From assembly GCA_024643325.1 (NCBI GenBank), contig JAHEND010000012.1, positions 1 through 51,606 of the forward strand: 51,606 bases of DNA. The letters run 5' to 3'. Source of the stretch: Sediminicola sp. (GTDB lineage Bacteria; Bacteroidota; Bacteroidia; Flavobacteriales; Flavobacteriaceae). Every line of letters starts with the position of its first letter. Position 1 is the first letter of the stretch. The position numbers were made by a program, and so were the translations under genes. Shown here in pieces: positions 24,903-34,061 of the stretch. The notes below the pieces were generated by a model that saw nothing but the letters and a program-made list of their open reading frames with translations, ran no database searches and was not told the origin of the DNA.

Positions 24903-25730
24903 TTAATTCTCCGAAATATCTCTCTGTCTTATGGCTTCAAATATCAAAATTCCTGCTGCTACAGATACATTCATGGAATCTATCTTGCCCCTCATGGGAA
25001 TGCGAATGTTTTGGTTGGACCGCTCTAACCAAATCCTCTCTAAACCAGTGGCCTCTGTTCCCACTACAATAGCGGTCGTATTTTTGTAAGACACTTCTGT
25101 ATGAGGCTTGGAAGCTTGTAGCGCAGCTGCATATACATTCGCTTTTTCCACCTGTAAAAAATCCAATACTTCTTTACTCGTTCCCATAGCAACGGCTACG
25201 GTAAAAATACCTCCTACAGAGGAACGAATCACGTTGGGATTGTAGAGATCTGTTTTTGGATTTGCGATAATTACAGCGTCTACTCCAGCGGCATCGGCCG
25301 TGCGGAGCAAGGCCCCAATATTACCAGGCTTTTCAGGGGCCTCTGCCACAAGAAACAAGGGGTTTTTACTGGTTACTATCAAATCAGAAAGTGTATGAGG
25401 TTTAGTGGCGGCAACGGCAATAATACCCTCTGTACTACTTCTTTGTGCCAACTTTTCAAAAGCAGCTCCAGACAAAACAATCGGAGCGATTACTGCCTGC
25501 TGCCCTGCTATTTTTTTTAATATCCCCGATAGTTTATCAGGACTTAAAATGTTAGGTTCATAATAAAATTCTAAGATCTTGTAGTGACACTCCATGGCCA
25601 ATTCCAATTCTCTTAAGCCTTCGATGATGAATTTTTGGGCTTGTATTCTGGCCCTAGATTTCTCCTTTAGGCGAAGCATCTCCTTTACCTTAGGATTTTG
25701 AGCACTTTGTATGACGGTATGGGTTTCCAT
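24903..25730 (-). CDS. TrmH/SpoU-family RNA 2'-O-ribose methyltransferase
   Basis: A 275-residue SPOUT-class methyltransferase that would place a methyl group on a ribose of tRNA or rRNA. The N-terminal substrate-binding part (about 1-105) resembles that of RlmB/TsnR-type enzymes (QNPKVKEMLRLKEKSRAR). The three SPOUT motifs follow: KPGNIGALLRTADAAGVDAV, IVVGTEATGLERIWLE and IPMRGKIDSMNVSVAAGIL, forming the knotted SAM site. The target nucleotide cannot be fixed. The gene starts the minus-strand run that continues with spoT 12 bases later. Its -7 box (TACTTTTG) lies four bases before the ATG and sits in the T-rich tail of the terminator of the amidohydrolase genes upstream. Confidence 0.9.
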   Translation of the reverse strand: METHTVIQSAQNPKVKEMLRLKEKSRARIQAQKFIIEGLRELELAMECHYKILEFYYEPNILSPDKLSGILKKIAGQQAVIAPIVLSGAAFEKLAQRSSTEGIIAVAATKPHTLSDLIVTSKNPLFLVAEAPEKPGNIGALLRTADAAGVDAVIIANPKTDLYNPNVIRSSVGGIFTVAVAMGTSKEVLDFLQVEKANVYAAALQASKPHTEVSYKNTTAIVVGTEATGLERIWLERSNQNIRIPMRGKIDSMNVSVAAGILIFEAIRQRDISEN

Positions 25731-25734
25731 GCCA

Positions 25735-25742
25735 CAAAAGTA
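25735..25742 (-). promoter_or_regulatory. Promoter -7 box of the TrmH-family gene
   Basis: The minus strand reads TACTTTTG, a full TAnnTTTG match, four bases before the ATG, the same spacing as at rlmD. Transcription would start at or next to the start codon. Confidence 0.6.
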
Positions 25743-25754
25743 GCCTATTTTGAA

Positions 25755-25790
25755 AATAAAAAAGGGGGCTTTTTATAAAAAGCCCCCTTG
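25755..25790 (-). terminator. Terminator of the amidohydrolase unit
   Basis: On the minus strand AAGGGGGCTTTTT and AAAAAGCCCCCTT form a long perfect stem with a two- to four-base loop, followed by TTTTTATTTTC. It lies 24 bases after the stop of the 439-residue amidohydrolase. Confidence 0.88.
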
Positions 25791-25813
25791 AATTTTAAAA
25801 TGTAGTCATGGAA

Positions 25814-27133
25814 TTATTCAACCGTTTTTTCGGAACTGTTGTATTTTCCCATATACCGCTTCCAAAGCTCTGTTTGATGGGTTTCTAAAGACAATTGTCT
25901 GCCCTGAATAAAAGCATGACTCACTAGATTGGTGCGCATGTCTAAGGCGTCTCCTTCAGAGACAAATAAGGTAGCGCTTTTACCCACTTCTAAACTGCCA
26001 AATTCTTGATCAATGCCTAGAATTTTTGCTGCATTTAAGGTGATTAGGGAGAGTGCTTCTTCTTTATCCATTCCTTGTCCAACCACCTGTCCTGCGTAAA
26101 AAGGCAGGTTTCTGTTTTGAAAATTTGCTGCGTCTGCATTTTGAATACTCACTAAGATTCCAGCGTCTGCTAGCAACTTAGGCAGTTTGTAAGGCTGGTC
26201 GTAATCTGCGTCATCTGATCCAGGAAGGTTGTGTGTGGCTTCTACTAGAACAGCAATATTGTGTTTCTTTAGAAACGGGATCACTTTATAAGCTTCTGCA
26301 CCACCTACAACAACAACTTCTTGAATCCCTAATTTTTTAGCCGTAGTTACTGCATCTATAATCTCTTTGTCTCCGTTGGCACCAATAAAGAGCTTTTTTG
26401 ATCCGTCAAACAATCCTTTAGCTGCTTGGAAAGGGGCATTTTTCTCATTAGAAAGCGCGTCGTTATAGACCTTTGCATTTTCCATAAAAGACACAAAGGC
26501 GTCTATATCTCTCTTGTAATTGGCGTTTGGTTTAAGACCTGGATCTTCTCCCATCCACCAGCGACCTCTTCTAAAAGAGCTGGGCCAGTTCATATGAACA
26601 GCGTCATCTGTTTTTACTACAGCGTCTTCCCAGTTCCACGCATCTAATTGCATCACAGAGGAAGTCCCTGAAACAAAACCGCCTTTTGGAGACACTTGGG
26701 CCAATAATATCCCATTAGGGCGCATACTTTCTACAACTTTAGACTCTGCATTGTAGGCAATTAAAGACCTCACATGAGGAATAATATCTCCAATTTCATC
26801 TTGATCATCTGTGGCTCTTACGGCATCTATTTCTACCAATCCCAAAGAGGAACAGTTGGCAATAAACCCTGGGTAAACGTGCTTGCCATTGACATTGATT
26901 ATTTGACCTTCAGTAGGGGTATTGGCATCTCCAATAGCTGTAATAATACCAGATTTAAACACTAAAGTTGCATTATCTAAGACATTTCCATTGCCAATAT
27001 GTGCAGTAGCGCCAGTAATACTAATGGCAGTTTCTTGTGCTCCTGCAGGGGTCTGTTGTGCCCATATATTTGAACAACCCAGTGTAAGGGCTAGTGCGAG
27101 CAAACTATTTTTAAAATATTTCATACGATTCAT
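25814..27133 (-). CDS. Secreted amidohydrolase-like protein, probably lacking metal site
   Basis: A 439-residue exported protein with a signal peptide (cleavage near WAQ, residues 24-26). The fold is that of the imidazolonepropionase-like amidohydrolases: a beta-sandwich start (ATLVFKSGIITAIGD) and the closing LNAAKILGIDQEFGSLEVGK followed by ATLFVSEGDAL. The HxH metal motif expected after the first strands is missing; at that place the protein reads VYPGFIANCSSLGLVEIDA. Single histidines elsewhere do not rebuild the site. It may be a non-enzymatic relative or use another chemistry. It lies 13 bases after the 981-residue amidohydrolase in one operon that ends in a strong terminator, a pairing I know from Flavobacteriaceae. 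Confidence 0.78.
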   Translation of the reverse strand: MNRMKYFKNSLLALALTLGCSNIWAQQTPAGAQETAISITGATAHIGNGNVLDNATLVFKSGIITAIGDANTPTEGQIINVNGKHVYPGFIANCSSLGLVEIDAVRATDDQDEIGDIIPHVRSLIAYNAESKVVESMRPNGILLAQVSPKGGFVSGTSSVMQLDAWNWEDAVVKTDDAVHMNWPSSFRRGRWWMGEDPGLKPNANYKRDIDAFVSFMENAKVYNDALSNEKNAPFQAAKGLFDGSKKLFIGANGDKEIIDAVTTAKKLGIQEVVVVGGAEAYKVIPFLKKHNIAVLVEATHNLPGSDDADYDQPYKLPKLLADAGILVSIQNADAANFQNRNLPFYAGQVVGQGMDKEEALSLITLNAAKILGIDQEFGSLEVGKSATLFVSEGDALDMRTNLVSHAFIQGRQLSLETHQTELWKRYMGKYNSSEKTVE

Positions 27134-27146
27134 TTTTTCAATTAAA

Positions 27147-30092
27147 TTAATCTAACATAGTGTCACAGTGAAACTCCACCTTCATACTTCGCTTAGGTGC
27201 TTGTGTTGGAGCACCGCTTTTTTTATCTGCAATCATCATTTGGATTAAGGTGTTTTTTTCTTTTTGAATAGCGATTCTTTGGGATTTGTCTATCTCTAAA
27301 TCAAAGTAGGTAACCCCTTCTATCATAGTTTTTTCTGCTTTAGCATACACAGACATAGGGTGGTTGTTCCAAAGGACTAAATCTGCATCTTTTCCAACGG
27401 CTATACTACCTACTTTATGGTCTATATGTAATAATTTGGCAGGATTAATAGTGACCATTTTCCAAGCTTCTTCTTCAGACATGCCACCGTATTTGACTGT
27501 TTTAGCAGCTTCTTGGTTAAGACGTCTAGACATTTCAGCGTCGTCTGAGTTAATTGCCACGGTTACGCCTTGGCTTTGCATTATAGCAGCATTGTAAGGA
27601 ATGGCGTCGTTTACCTCGTATTTATAAGCCCACCAGTCAGAAAAAGTAGAGCCACCAACACCGTGCTCCGCCATTTTGTCTGCTACTTTATAGCCCTCCA
27701 AAATATGGGTAAAGGTGTTGACTTTAAAATTGAACTGCTCAGCCACTTTCATGAGCATATTAATTTCACTCTGTACATAAGAGTGACAGCTAATAAAGCG
27801 CTCTCCATTCAAAATCTCTGCCAACACTTCCATTTCCTCGTCATAACGATAGGACTGTTTGCTTTTTTTCTTTGCGTCATATTCTTTGGCACGTTGAAAG
27901 TAGTTTATGAACATTTGTTCTACTCCCATTCTTGTTTGAGGAAAACGGCTATAAGAAGACCAATTGGACTGTTTTACGTTTTCACCCAAGGCAAATTTTA
28001 TAAAGCCAGGGGCTTCTTTAAAAATCAATTCATCTGCGGTGGCTCCCCATCTAAGTTTAATGATGGCTGAACGTCCTCCAATGGGATTAGCAGAACCGTG
28101 TAAGAGTTGCATGGTAGTTACTCCACCAGCTAAATCCCTATAAATACCCATGTGTTCAGGATCAATTACGTCTTCCATTTTTACCTCAGCAGTACTGTTT
28201 TGTCCCCCCTCATTAACTGCTTTTAAAGCTATGTGAGAGTGTTCATCTATAATACCAGCGGTAAGGTGCTTTCCGGTTGCATCTATGATTTTGGCATTTC
28301 CCGCAGTGAGGTCTTTACCTATTTTAACGATTTTTCCATTTCTGACAAGTACATCTGTATTGTCTAATATTCCAGCGTCCTCTGACGTCCAAACAGTAGC
28401 ATTTTTAAACAAGGTATTTTCTGCTGTAGGTTTGTTTTTGTAACCATAGCCAACATTTGGAAAAGTCACTGGCATAACTAATGGTGCCGAAGTAACAGCC
28501 GTTTCTTTTTTGCTTTCAAATGGACTCGTTTTAGTCGCTGTAAAAAGCGCTTCAGTACCGTCTTCTTTTACGATAGTACCTTCAATAGGAGCATCTTTAC
28601 TGGCCAATGCAGAGAGTCGGAATTTTCCATCTCCGGTCTCATTGGTTATGGTCATATACATCCATCCTTCTTTATAAGTAAGCTTACTTTTTAGGTTCGT
28701 GCTGTCTTGAGTCAGTTTTGCAGCGGGCTTCTCTATATCACCACTGATGTTAAGCGTCCATGATTGGTCTTCAAAATTCATCGAGTAATTTCCCCTAATA
28801 TCTACAATATTCTTGTCTTTAAGGATGTTGTTAGTCCCTTGAACCCAGTTTTCGAAAATATCTGAATCTTCCTCAAAAATATCACCAGAAGTCACCAAGA
28901 AATTGGCCATTGCTCCAGGCTTTAGGTGACCCAAATCTTTTCTGTTTAGCAATTGTGCTGGTCTTGTGGTAAGTGCCTCCAATGCTTTGGTTTTATCTAG
29001 ACCATATTTCACGGATTTTCTCAGGTGGCTCAAAAAGTTTTTTCCATCTTTAAGTCCATGGGCGGTCAATGTAATAGGTATCCCGGCTTTTTGAAGGGTA
29101 GACGGATTAGAAGGGGCCTGATTCCAAGCCCTCATATCTTCTAAAGAGACATAATTTGCCTTATATGGATCTTCTACATCATAGGCTTTAGGAAAATTAA
29201 GCGGTACAATAATGGTAGTATTAGTGGCTTTAATAGCATCTAAATCCTCGTAACTGTCTCCACCCCCAAGAATGACAAATGGTATCTGATACGCGTCTCC
29301 AATCTTGTCTGCCCTCACAATATTTCCTTTGTCACCCGCATCAAAAATTGCTAAACTATTTTTCTGCGCATTAAAGGCTTCTATGGAACGGTCTCTGGTA
29401 TTGCTGTTTCCTTTTCCATACCAATTGGCATCTGAGAAAAATTGTCTCAATAGTGCCATAGCTCCCATGAGTGAACCTGGATAGGACTGGCTTTTTACAG
29501 CACTCTTATTAAAAGAAAAGTATTGCGCTGAACGGCTAGAAAGCACCCTTTGGGCGTCTGTTTCTAAAGCATTTAGAGCAATAAGCGCACCACTACCTCT
29601 GGCCACACCGTCTTGAATGTGTGTATTGACTACTCCAAATCCTTGAGACATGAGATCTTTAGCAGCCTTAGCATTAAAGCTAAATTGATCTATGGCATTA
29701 TTTTCTGGCATAATATGATCGTTCCAATAAAAACCTTCTCTAGTGGGCTCGTATTGTGAGCCTCTTCCGCCTCTGGCCGATGCCGGTTTACTTACCCCAA
29801 AATCTGAGAATAAGTCTATAAAGGAAGGATAAATGGTTTTACCACTCAGGTCAGTGACCACTGTCTGAAGTGGAATTTGAACATTTTTACCCACTGCCAC
29901 AACTCGTCCATTTTTAAGTAACAAAGTACCCTTTTCAATGATTTCAGTTGGACTGGTGTAAATAGTTGCATTTGTGAGGGCGGTGTAGTGGTTGTTAGCC
30001 ACTTTAACCCCGTCGTTTTTTGGGAAATAGTCTTGAGAAAAGCCAATACTACTGACAAGGCATAGCCCAAAGACAAGCATTTTTAATTTCAT
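27147..30092 (-). CDS. Secreted double-module amidohydrolase
   Basis: A 981-residue exported protein (signal peptide ending near SIGFSQ, residue 20) built of two amidohydrolase-like modules. The first (about 35-405) lacks the HxH metal motif, reading YPSFIDLFSDFG at that place. A linker with strand-rich segments covers about 430-555. The second (about 560-950) keeps the metal site: DEHSH with His618 and His620, later FISCHSY, FTHILEGYK and INSDDAEMS. So the C-terminal module should be catalytic and the N-terminal one probably not. The family covers cyclic amidases and dipeptidases; the substrate is unknown, and a peptide or peptidoglycan fragment is a guess. It is the first gene of a two-gene unit. 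A near-consensus -7 box (TATCTTTA) lies in the 145-base gap upstream, which shows nothing else. Confidence 0.85.
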   Translation of the reverse strand: MKLKMLVFGLCLVSSIGFSQDYFPKNDGVKVANNHYTALTNATIYTSPTEIIEKGTLLLKNGRVVAVGKNVQIPLQTVVTDLSGKTIYPSFIDLFSDFGVSKPASARGGRGSQYEPTREGFYWNDHIMPENNAIDQFSFNAKAAKDLMSQGFGVVNTHIQDGVARGSGALIALNALETDAQRVLSSRSAQYFSFNKSAVKSQSYPGSLMGAMALLRQFFSDANWYGKGNSNTRDRSIEAFNAQKNSLAIFDAGDKGNIVRADKIGDAYQIPFVILGGGDSYEDLDAIKATNTTIIVPLNFPKAYDVEDPYKANYVSLEDMRAWNQAPSNPSTLQKAGIPITLTAHGLKDGKNFLSHLRKSVKYGLDKTKALEALTTRPAQLLNRKDLGHLKPGAMANFLVTSGDIFEEDSDIFENWVQGTNNILKDKNIVDIRGNYSMNFEDQSWTLNISGDIEKPAAKLTQDSTNLKSKLTYKEGWMYMTITNETGDGKFRLSALASKDAPIEGTIVKEDGTEALFTATKTSPFESKKETAVTSAPLVMPVTFPNVGYGYKNKPTAENTLFKNATVWTSEDAGILDNTDVLVRNGKIVKIGKDLTAGNAKIIDATGKHLTAGIIDEHSHIALKAVNEGGQNSTAEVKMEDVIDPEHMGIYRDLAGGVTTMQLLHGSANPIGGRSAIIKLRWGATADELIFKEAPGFIKFALGENVKQSNWSSYSRFPQTRMGVEQMFINYFQRAKEYDAKKKSKQSYRYDEEMEVLAEILNGERFISCHSYVQSEINMLMKVAEQFNFKVNTFTHILEGYKVADKMAEHGVGGSTFSDWWAYKYEVNDAIPYNAAIMQSQGVTVAINSDDAEMSRRLNQEAAKTVKYGGMSEEEAWKMVTINPAKLLHIDHKVGSIAVGKDADLVLWNNHPMSVYAKAEKTMIEGVTYFDLEIDKSQRIAIQKEKNTLIQMMIADKKSGAPTQAPKRSMKVEFHCDTMLD

Positions 30093-30237
30093 GGAAATAA
30101 CATTTAGTTGGTTTATATAAGACGCTTTTTACAGCATCTTAAAGATAATAGAAAGTGATTTAATAGCGCTGCATAATACTACTTTTTTTAGATTGCTTCA
30201 ATGGGAGGTAGGCAGGCTTTAATGGGCCAATTTCTTT

Positions 30238-31311
30238 TTATGCTGGGTACTGCGCGTGGTATGCCAAAAGTAACTGAACAATTTGCCCATAACTTTTTAC
30301 TCCTTGCGCTTGGTTATTCATTTTTAAAAAACGATTAAAAATAGATTCAAAATAAGGACTTAAGGGATTTTGATACATTTCCCAAAAGCGGTTAGATTCT
30401 TGGAAATTTTTTATAACCCCTGGGTTTAAAAGGGCTATGAATTCTTGTTGACGCTTTGGAGATTCTCTATAAACATCTCTTAAGCAGTAGGAAAGGGCTA
30501 GGGTAGTGCTGGCATAATTAAAGTATAGGTCTGGGTGATGAATGCCTGCCAAATAGCCAATGAAGTTGGTATCTCTCTCAGACGCGTACCCTAACTGATG
30601 AGCCATTTCGTGCGTAGCCACCACAGGCAATCTATAAGCGGGAATCTTTTGATTCACCTGAGCCTCTAAGGTAAAAGGATTGAGGTAGCCTGCATAGCCC
30701 ATATAGGAGAGGGGTATAGCAAACACACTCTTTTTAACGGCCGTATGTGGGTAAGACAGCAGAGGGTATTTTTGCTCTAAAACTTCATACCCACTAATTC
30801 CCATTGTTAATATTTCATTAGTCTGGTAAGGGATTTTTACAGCACTCAAGGAATCTAAGGCTATTTTTTTGTGCAGAACATTGGCTTTTAGGACAAGCGC
30901 CTCAGTTAGATTAAAAAGGGCTAAACTGTCTTTTAAAGCGCTGCTTAAATTCAAACTTTCATTTAGAGGAGTTCTGTGGTAATTAAGGCCCCAGCTGAGG
31001 TTGAAAACTAGGTAAAATATGGAAACAGCTGTACCAGTAAAAAGTAACAGGCTCTTTACAGGCGTTTTCCCCTTGAGGTGTTTTCGAATCTTGATAAGGC
31101 CCCAAACAATAATAACAATATATAATAAGTCACCCACTGATATGGGAAAACGCCCCAGTACAAATCTCAGTCCCTCTGACCAATACACATAAAAACCTCT
31201 ACTGTAGTAGGTTTCAATAAGCGCTGGATAGTCACTAAACCATTGCACTAAATAATACAAGGGTAGAAAAGAAAAGGCTAAGAGCCAACGACCAAACTTG
31301 GGAAAATCCAT
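30238..31311 (-). CDS. DUF3810 membrane protein with zinc-protease motif
   Basis: A 357-residue inner-membrane protein. Hydrophobic spans occur at about residues 8-24, 60-75 and 88-108, with a further weak one near the front. The large remaining part carries HEMAH (His234, Glu235, His238) followed by QLGYASERDTNF, the HExxH pattern of zinc metallopeptidases with a glutamate downstream. This matches DUF3810, a family I know from Bacteroidota but without a known substrate. The gene stands alone between the amidohydrolase unit and the divergent pepD gene. A box TACTTTTA, one base from consensus, lies four bases before its ATG. Confidence 0.82.
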   Translation of the reverse strand: MDFPKFGRWLLAFSFLPLYYLVQWFSDYPALIETYYSRGFYVYWSEGLRFVLGRFPISVGDLLYIVIIVWGLIKIRKHLKGKTPVKSLLLFTGTAVSIFYLVFNLSWGLNYHRTPLNESLNLSSALKDSLALFNLTEALVLKANVLHKKIALDSLSAVKIPYQTNEILTMGISGYEVLEQKYPLLSYPHTAVKKSVFAIPLSYMGYAGYLNPFTLEAQVNQKIPAYRLPVVATHEMAHQLGYASERDTNFIGYLAGIHHPDLYFNYASTTLALSYCLRDVYRESPKRQQEFIALLNPGVIKNFQESNRFWEMYQNPLSPYFESIFNRFLKMNNQAQGVKSYGQIVQLLLAYHAQYPA

Positions 31312-31315
31312 AGGT

Positions 31316-31323
31316 TAAAAGTA
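31316..31323 (-). promoter_or_regulatory. Near-consensus -7 box of the DUF3810 gene
   Basis: The minus strand reads TACTTTTA, differing from TAnnTTTG only at the last base. It lies four bases before the ATG, the spacing also seen at rlmD and the TrmH-family gene. Confidence 0.42.
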
Positions 31324-31434
31324 CATTTTTATTTAGGAAAATGATATTTGTATATTATGCATTTGCTTAAAATTCTGCCCTCTCAGATCTATTAAACCTC
31401 TCTAGTTTTCTTTAACTTCGCTCAAAAATATTTT

Positions 31435-32898
31435 ATGAGTGAGCATAGCTTAATATCAGCCTTAGAACCTCGTTTACTGTGGCAATCTTTTGTGTCTTTG
31501 AATGAGGTGCCCAGGCCCTCAAAAAAAGAGGAGCGGGTCATTGTCTTTATGTTGGACTTTGCCAAATCTTTGGGTTTGGCGGTGGATCAGGATGCAGTGG
31601 GTAATATTCGGATACTGAAACCTGCAACAGCTGGCATGGAATCTTCGCCAGTATTGACCTTGCAGTCCCACCTAGACATGGTACACCAAAAAAACAAGGA
31701 GACTGTTTTTGACTTTAATACCCAGGGTATTCAAATGTTTTTGGAAGGGGATTGGGTTAAAGCAAAAGGTACTACATTGGGAGCAGACAATGGGATTGGA
31801 GTGGCCGCTATTATGGCCTTGTTGCAATCTACAGATATCCCACACGGACCTTTAGAAGCCCTCTTTACAGTAGATGAAGAAACTGGAATGACAGGAGCCA
31901 AGGGTCTGGCAGAAAATTGGCTGAGCGGAAAGTACCTCTTAAATTTAGATACAGAAGACGACGACGAAATTTCCATGGGCTGCGCTGGAGGAATAGACAT
32001 TACTATTAGCGCCTCTTTTGACACAGTTGCTTTGGGGATTGACCTGGTTCCTTTTCAACTTAAAATTGCCGGTTTACAAGGAGGACACAGTGGTATGGAT
32101 ATTCACAAAGGTTTTGGAAATGCGAACCTCATAGCCAATGACTTATTGGCGTCTTTCTCCGAGAAGTTTAGTGTGCAATTGGTTTCTATTAATGGAGGGA
32201 GTCTTAGAAATGCCATACCACGTGAAAGCATTCTTTCTTTTGTAGTACCTAAAAGTCAAAGGGCCTCTTTAGAAGCCTTTGCTGCCGTACAAATTCATGA
32301 GGCTATTAAGGCTTTTGCTGAGGTAGAGCAAGATTTAAATATCTTGTTGACCGCTAATGACACTACAGATCATATGGGCTTGTCTGTATCAGATACGCTT
32401 TCACTCTGTAAGCATATTAAAGGGGTTCATCATGGGGTGTACCAATGGAGTGCTTCAGTTCCAGATCTAGTAGAGACTTCTAATAATGTGGCACGTATAA
32501 CCCTTTCTAAGGGCTTGGTAGAGATTGCTTGTTTATGTAGGTCTGCTGTAGAGCGTGCTAAGATGGATTTGGCTCATAAAATAAAAGATGGTTTTGATTC
32601 TGAGGTATTTGAAGTGAAATTCTCAGGAGACTATCCTGGTTGGGCACCCAACGTAAACAGTGAGTTACTCAAAACAGCCTCTGGTCTATATGAGTCTATG
32701 TTTCAAGAGACCCCTAGGGTAGTGGCTTGTCATGCAGGTTTGGAATGTGGCCTTTTAGGGGCTCATTACCCGGAAATGGACATGGTTAGTTTTGGCCCCA
32801 ATATAAGGGGAGCACATTCTCCTGATGAAAAGGTGTCTGTGACCTCTGTCCAGAAATTTTGGAGCTATTTATGTCAATTACTCACACAGATTTCTTAA
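31435..32898 (+). CDS. pepD: Cytosolic beta-Ala-His/Xaa-His dipeptidase PepD (M20 family)
   Basis: A 487-residue di-zinc aminoacyl-histidine dipeptidase. The metal ligands are visible in order: LQSHLDMVHQ, the bridging aspartate in LGADNGIGVAA, the catalytic glutamate pair in VDEETGMTGA, the aspartate in NLDTEDDDE and the histidine in the C-terminal FGPNIRGAHSPDE segment. The dimerisation or lid domain lies in the middle (about 190-380). Length is normal for PepD (485). There is no signal peptide, so it works in the cytoplasm on small peptides. It is transcribed alone, divergent from the DUF3810 gene, and ends at a strong bidirectional terminator. TAACTTCG just upstream is one base away from a -7 box. 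Confidence 0.92.
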   Translation: MSEHSLISALEPRLLWQSFVSLNEVPRPSKKEERVIVFMLDFAKSLGLAVDQDAVGNIRILKPATAGMESSPVLTLQSHLDMVHQKNKETVFDFNTQGIQMFLEGDWVKAKGTTLGADNGIGVAAIMALLQSTDIPHGPLEALFTVDEETGMTGAKGLAENWLSGKYLLNLDTEDDDEISMGCAGGIDITISASFDTVALGIDLVPFQLKIAGLQGGHSGMDIHKGFGNANLIANDLLASFSEKFSVQLVSINGGSLRNAIPRESILSFVVPKSQRASLEAFAAVQIHEAIKAFAEVEQDLNILLTANDTTDHMGLSVSDTLSLCKHIKGVHHGVYQWSASVPDLVETSNNVARITLSKGLVEIACLCRSAVERAKMDLAHKIKDGFDSEVFEVKFSGDYPGWAPNVNSELLKTASGLYESMFQETPRVVACHAGLECGLLGAHYPEMDMVSFGPNIRGAHSPDEKVSVTSVQKFWSYLCQLLTQIS

Positions 32899-32905
32899 AA
32901 ATATC

Positions 32906-32938
32906 AAAAAAAAAGGGGGCTTTAGCCCCCTTTTTTTT
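32906..32938. terminator. Bidirectional terminator between pepD and the PPIase gene
   Basis: AAAAGGGGGC (32911-32920), loop TTTA, GCCCCCTTTT (32925-32934) form a perfect stem with A-tract before and T-tract after, serving both convergent genes. Confidence 0.9.
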
Positions 32939-32952
32939 ATCTCTTTGGTAAA

Positions 32953-34050
32953 TTATTCTACAATTTCAAGCTCAAAGAACAAGTTGGAATTTGGCGGAAC
33001 AACAGCGCCTCTTCCAGCACTTCCATAGCCTAAATGAGCAGGTATAAACACTCTGATTTTATCTCCAAAGTTCATACTTAACAAGCCTTCTCTAAACCCA
33101 GGGATTAATTGTGCGTCCTCTTTGTAGTCCATTGGGAATGGTGCGTATCCGCCTCCTGCTTTTCTGTTAGGGTCAAAGCTATTGGTTTCTTTGGCAATAG
33201 ATTCAATATTGGTGTCTACAATGGTGCCGTTTTCTAAAAATCCAGCGTAGTATACATTTACTTTCTCTCCCATAGATGGTCTAATACCATTGCCTTCTTT
33301 TATTTTGAAAATTCCCAAACCAGAAGCGGTAATAGTAGCCTTTGCTTTTTGAGCAGCAATCTCTTCTAAAAAGGCCGCTTTCTTAACCATGGTTTCTTTT
33401 TCTGCAGCGGCAACTTCGTCAAAATAAGCAGCCATAACTTTATTGGCATTAAATTTTCTAGCATCTGATCCATTCCTAATAATAGTTACCGCTTCCATTA
33501 CAACAGGAGTATTTGGTTTGGTATTTGTAACCGGCACATTGGCTATGGAATCTACCACTTCTAGTCCTTCAATAACTTCTCCAAAAACAGTGTGCACCCC
33601 GTCTAACCATGGAGTAGCTTGGTGGGTTATGAAAAACTGACTCCCATTAGTGCTTGGACCTCCGTTGGCCATAGACAGAACACCCATTTTGGAGTGGGTG
33701 AGAGTCTCGTCAAATTCATCTTTGAATTTATATCCAGGGTTCCCAGTACCGTTGCCTAGATAGTCTCCCCCTTGAATCATGAAATCTTTCATGACTCTAT
33801 GGAAAGTTAAACCGTCGTAAAATTTCTTTCCTTTAAATTGCTCGTCTACAAAAGTATTGGTTCCCTCTGCTAATGACACAAAGTTGGCCACTGTAACGGG
33901 TGTTTTTTCTGCTTCTAGTTTCAAAACAATCTCTCCTTGAGCGGTCTTAATATTGGCGTAAATGCCGTCTGCAAGATCTGGTCTTTGACTGGTTTTACAA
34001 CTGGCTAATAGCAGCGCAAATAGAACGAATATAGAGGTGGTTTTTTTCAT
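32953..34050 (-). CDS. Cyclophilin-FKBP fusion peptidyl-prolyl isomerase lipoprotein
   Basis: A 365-residue lipoprotein with two proline-isomerase domains. The signal ends in LLASC with Cys18 as the lipid anchor. Residues about 30-205 are a cyclophilin, with KFYDGLTFHRVMKDFMIQGG and NGSQFFITHQATPWLDG. After a helical linker (about 205-250), residues about 255-365 are an FKBP domain with VYYAGFLENGTIVDTN, LIPGFREGLLSMNFGDKIRV and IPAHLGYG. The protein should act on folding of exported proteins in the periplasm. It follows the DHH phosphoesterase gene by 11 bases. In gliding Flavobacteriaceae I remember a separate gldI gene (FKBP lipoprotein) between these two; it is not here. Confidence 0.9.
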   Translation of the reverse strand: MKKTTSIFVLFALLLASCKTSQRPDLADGIYANIKTAQGEIVLKLEAEKTPVTVANFVSLAEGTNTFVDEQFKGKKFYDGLTFHRVMKDFMIQGGDYLGNGTGNPGYKFKDEFDETLTHSKMGVLSMANGGPSTNGSQFFITHQATPWLDGVHTVFGEVIEGLEVVDSIANVPVTNTKPNTPVVMEAVTIIRNGSDARKFNANKVMAAYFDEVAAAEKETMVKKAAFLEEIAAQKAKATITASGLGIFKIKEGNGIRPSMGEKVNVYYAGFLENGTIVDTNIESIAKETNSFDPNRKAGGGYAPFPMDYKEDAQLIPGFREGLLSMNFGDKIRVFIPAHLGYGSAGRGAVVPPNSNLFFELEIVE

Positions 34051-34061
34051 TTTTATTGGAT

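Noticed and set aside
27570-28070. 166-residue plus-strand frame inside the 981-residue amidohydrolase
   Set aside because: It is fully antisense to a strong, motif-bearing gene and resembles no protein family.
25755-32938. Shared AGGGGGC/GCCCCCT arms at 25.76 kb and 32.91 kb as a dispersed repeat
   Set aside because: Both are simply stems of terminators with A/T tracts; similarity is limited to the GC core and there is no larger repeated unit.
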